NCBI GenBank assembly: GCA_002715965.1
Contig: PBAL01000014.1
Location: 78,518-142,517 of the forward strand
Length of the DNA: 64,000 nt
DNA from: Verrucomicrobiales bacterium
GTDB lineage: Bacteria; Verrucomicrobiota; Verrucomicrobiia; Limisphaerales; JAYPXF01
Direction of reading: 5' to 3'
Shown here piece after piece: positions 62,922 to 64,000 of this stretch. The position numbers were made by a program, and so were the translations under genes. Each line of letters begins with the position of its first letter. Position 1 is the first letter of the stretch. The notes under the pieces are model-generated. The model saw nothing but the letters and a program-made list of their open reading frames with translations, had not been told where the DNA came from and searched no databases.

Positions 62922-63760
62922 TCACTTCTCGGTAGATTCCGGTTTGTCGGACGATTTGCCCGCTGCGCCAGCCTGCATGATGAGGCCGCTGGATGCCTGC
63001 GCGTCGGACGCGATACGCGTGCTCAGGCGATAGTTGTTCGTCGGTCGGGAAGAGCAAAAACAATTGCGGTTCATGGAGCTGGGAGGAACCGGTGATGGTC
63101 CTGATATTGCTGTCGAAGCTGAATGAGGCGGGCAATTCCTCGACGCGGAAGTTCAGGTTCGTGCTGTCCGGATCGCCCGAAGTGAGATGAATCGTAAACG
63201 TCTCATTGGTCGGAATCAGGAACTGCGTCGCTCCGGTATAGAAGGGGAGCCGGTGGCAGGATTGTCGTCGACGTCGAAGTACATGTTGTACGCCGAATCG
63301 AGCGCCTGGATCGGTGGCTGGTTTTCGTAAGCGAGACGGAGGTTCCGACTCGTGATCCACACGTGCATTCGCAAGAAATCAATGTGATTGCCGACAGCAG
63401 CAACATCGTCGGCTTCGTTGATCAGTGTCACTCCACCGAACCAGTCGGCGAGATCAGCGTCCCATTCCTGCGTGGGAATGGGCTTCACCGTCACCGTGAT
63501 TTGCGTCGTCGTCAGGCCTGCCAGGAATTCTGAGCGGAAGGTGTAGTGCGTTGTGATGAGCGGACTCACTACGACGGAGGTCTGTCCCAGGACGCTTTGA
63601 CCGGGATCCATCTCCAGCGAAAGCAACGGTGTTTGCGCGTCGAGAACCCACGTCAGTGAGACCGGCGTTCCGGCATCAACGGCCTGGGTGGTCGCGGTGA
63701 ACGACGTGAACACCGGAACCGGGATATACCTGGTATCCGGGAAACTTGTCCAAGCCGGTC
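62922..63760 (-). pseudogene. Decayed secreted protein (frameshifted, 5'-truncated)
   Basis: Read on the minus strand, SFPDTRYIPVPVFTSFTATT, then DSAYNMYFDVDDNPATGS near 63280, change frame at about 63245 to FYTGATQFLIPTNETFTIHL and FDSNIRTITGSSQLHEPQLF. A second change near 63043 gives NNYRLSTRIASDAQASSGLI and ends KSSDKPESTEK with TGA at 62922. The pieces are collinear, so this is one gene with two frameshifts. Its N-terminal end is lost at about 63760, where an IS5-type transposase frame starts on the other strand. Family unknown. Confidence 0.65.
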
Positions 63761-63778
63761 GAGGGCGCTCGGCAGGGG

Positions 63779-64000
63779 ATGAGCGTCAGGCTGTTGAGTG
63801 TCCTGCGAGTGGGCGATTGTCTGATCGGAGACAAGGGCTGCGACAGTGACGCTTTGCGGGCGGAGTTGTTGAAGATGGGCGTTCGTGACTGTTTGGCCAA
63901 CCGCAGCAATCGAACCGAAGATCGGCGCTTCAACAAGGGTTGCTACCGCAAACGACATCGGGTGGAAGACTTCTTTGGACGAATCAAAAAGGCCCGGCGT
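63779..64000 (+). mobile_element. IS5-family transposase fragment, cut by window edge
   Basis: From about 63779 to the right edge one open frame reads DCLIGDKGCDSDALRAELLK, then MGVRDCLANRSNRTEDRRFN and YRKRHRVEDFFGRIKKARR. These are the second catalytic Asp block and the R-x-x-E block (DDE) of an IS5-type transposase. The N-terminal part with the first Asp is missing upstream, where decayed sequence begins, so this is probably a truncated insertion sequence or the inner part of one inserted in the opposite gene. Terminal repeats were not found. Confidence 0.7.

Overview
The window looks like a chromosomal segment of a Verrucomicrobiota-type (less likely Planctomycetota) bacterium. The basis is gene content: four sulfatase loci (three intact, one remnant), Tat-exported DUF1501 and DUF1552 proteins, a multihaem cytochrome, PQQ-propeller and TPR proteins, polysaccharide-degrading enzymes, a TonB2-type energy transducer and many small palindromic intergenic repeats. 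No rRNA, tRNA or CRISPR array was seen. The left edge cuts a carboxylesterase and the right edge cuts an IS5-type transposase.

Layout. 0-10 kb: carboxylesterase, a truncated small gene, TPR protein, sulfatase, methyltransferase, sialate O-acetylesterase, PL10-type pectate lyase and MFS transporter, mostly glycan catabolism. 10-23 kb: a large FHA/beta-helix membrane protein, uronate isomerase, phosphoglycerate mutase GpmI, DUF1552 protein, an ABM-domain membrane protein, an eight-haem cytochrome c, PurT and a glycosyltransferase. 23-29 kb: a six-gene minus-strand operon DUF3450 / TtpC-like ExbB / ExbB / ExbD / TonB / TPR, which is a TonB2-type energy transduction system.

29-41.4 kb is the most interesting part and looks like a metal (probably zinc) starvation island. 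A six-gene minus-strand operon (COG0523 GTPase, TlpA-like thioredoxin, HEAT-thioredoxin protein with a Cys/His-rich loop, MerC-like protein, FmdB-like protein, ABC-2 permease) diverges from a three-gene plus-strand operon (ABC ATPase, second ABC-2 permease, TPR protein with a Cys/His cluster). Next come a Fur/Zur-family regulator, a small secreted Cys/His protein and a 1389-residue secreted protein with six exact 600-bp repeats. Four copies of a 17-bp motif, TTGCAW-N5-TTGCAW, lie only in the two regulatory regions of this island and are the likely operators.

41-64 kb: DUF721 protein, GH42 glycosidase lacking its usual acid/base Glu, YraN, GNAT, two further sulfatases, lipid-exporter-like ABC protein, DUF1844 protein, a second HEAT-thioredoxin protein with a His-rich loop, a FAD oxidoreductase, a PQQ propeller, a DUF1501 protein, an ArsM-like methyltransferase, a VOC protein and a DUF6498-like membrane protein. 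Broken genes are frequent here: GNAT, ECF sigma and anti-sigma, DUF1501, sulfatase, beta-helix, and a secreted protein next to the IS5 fragment. This points to ongoing deletion and decay between intact genes.
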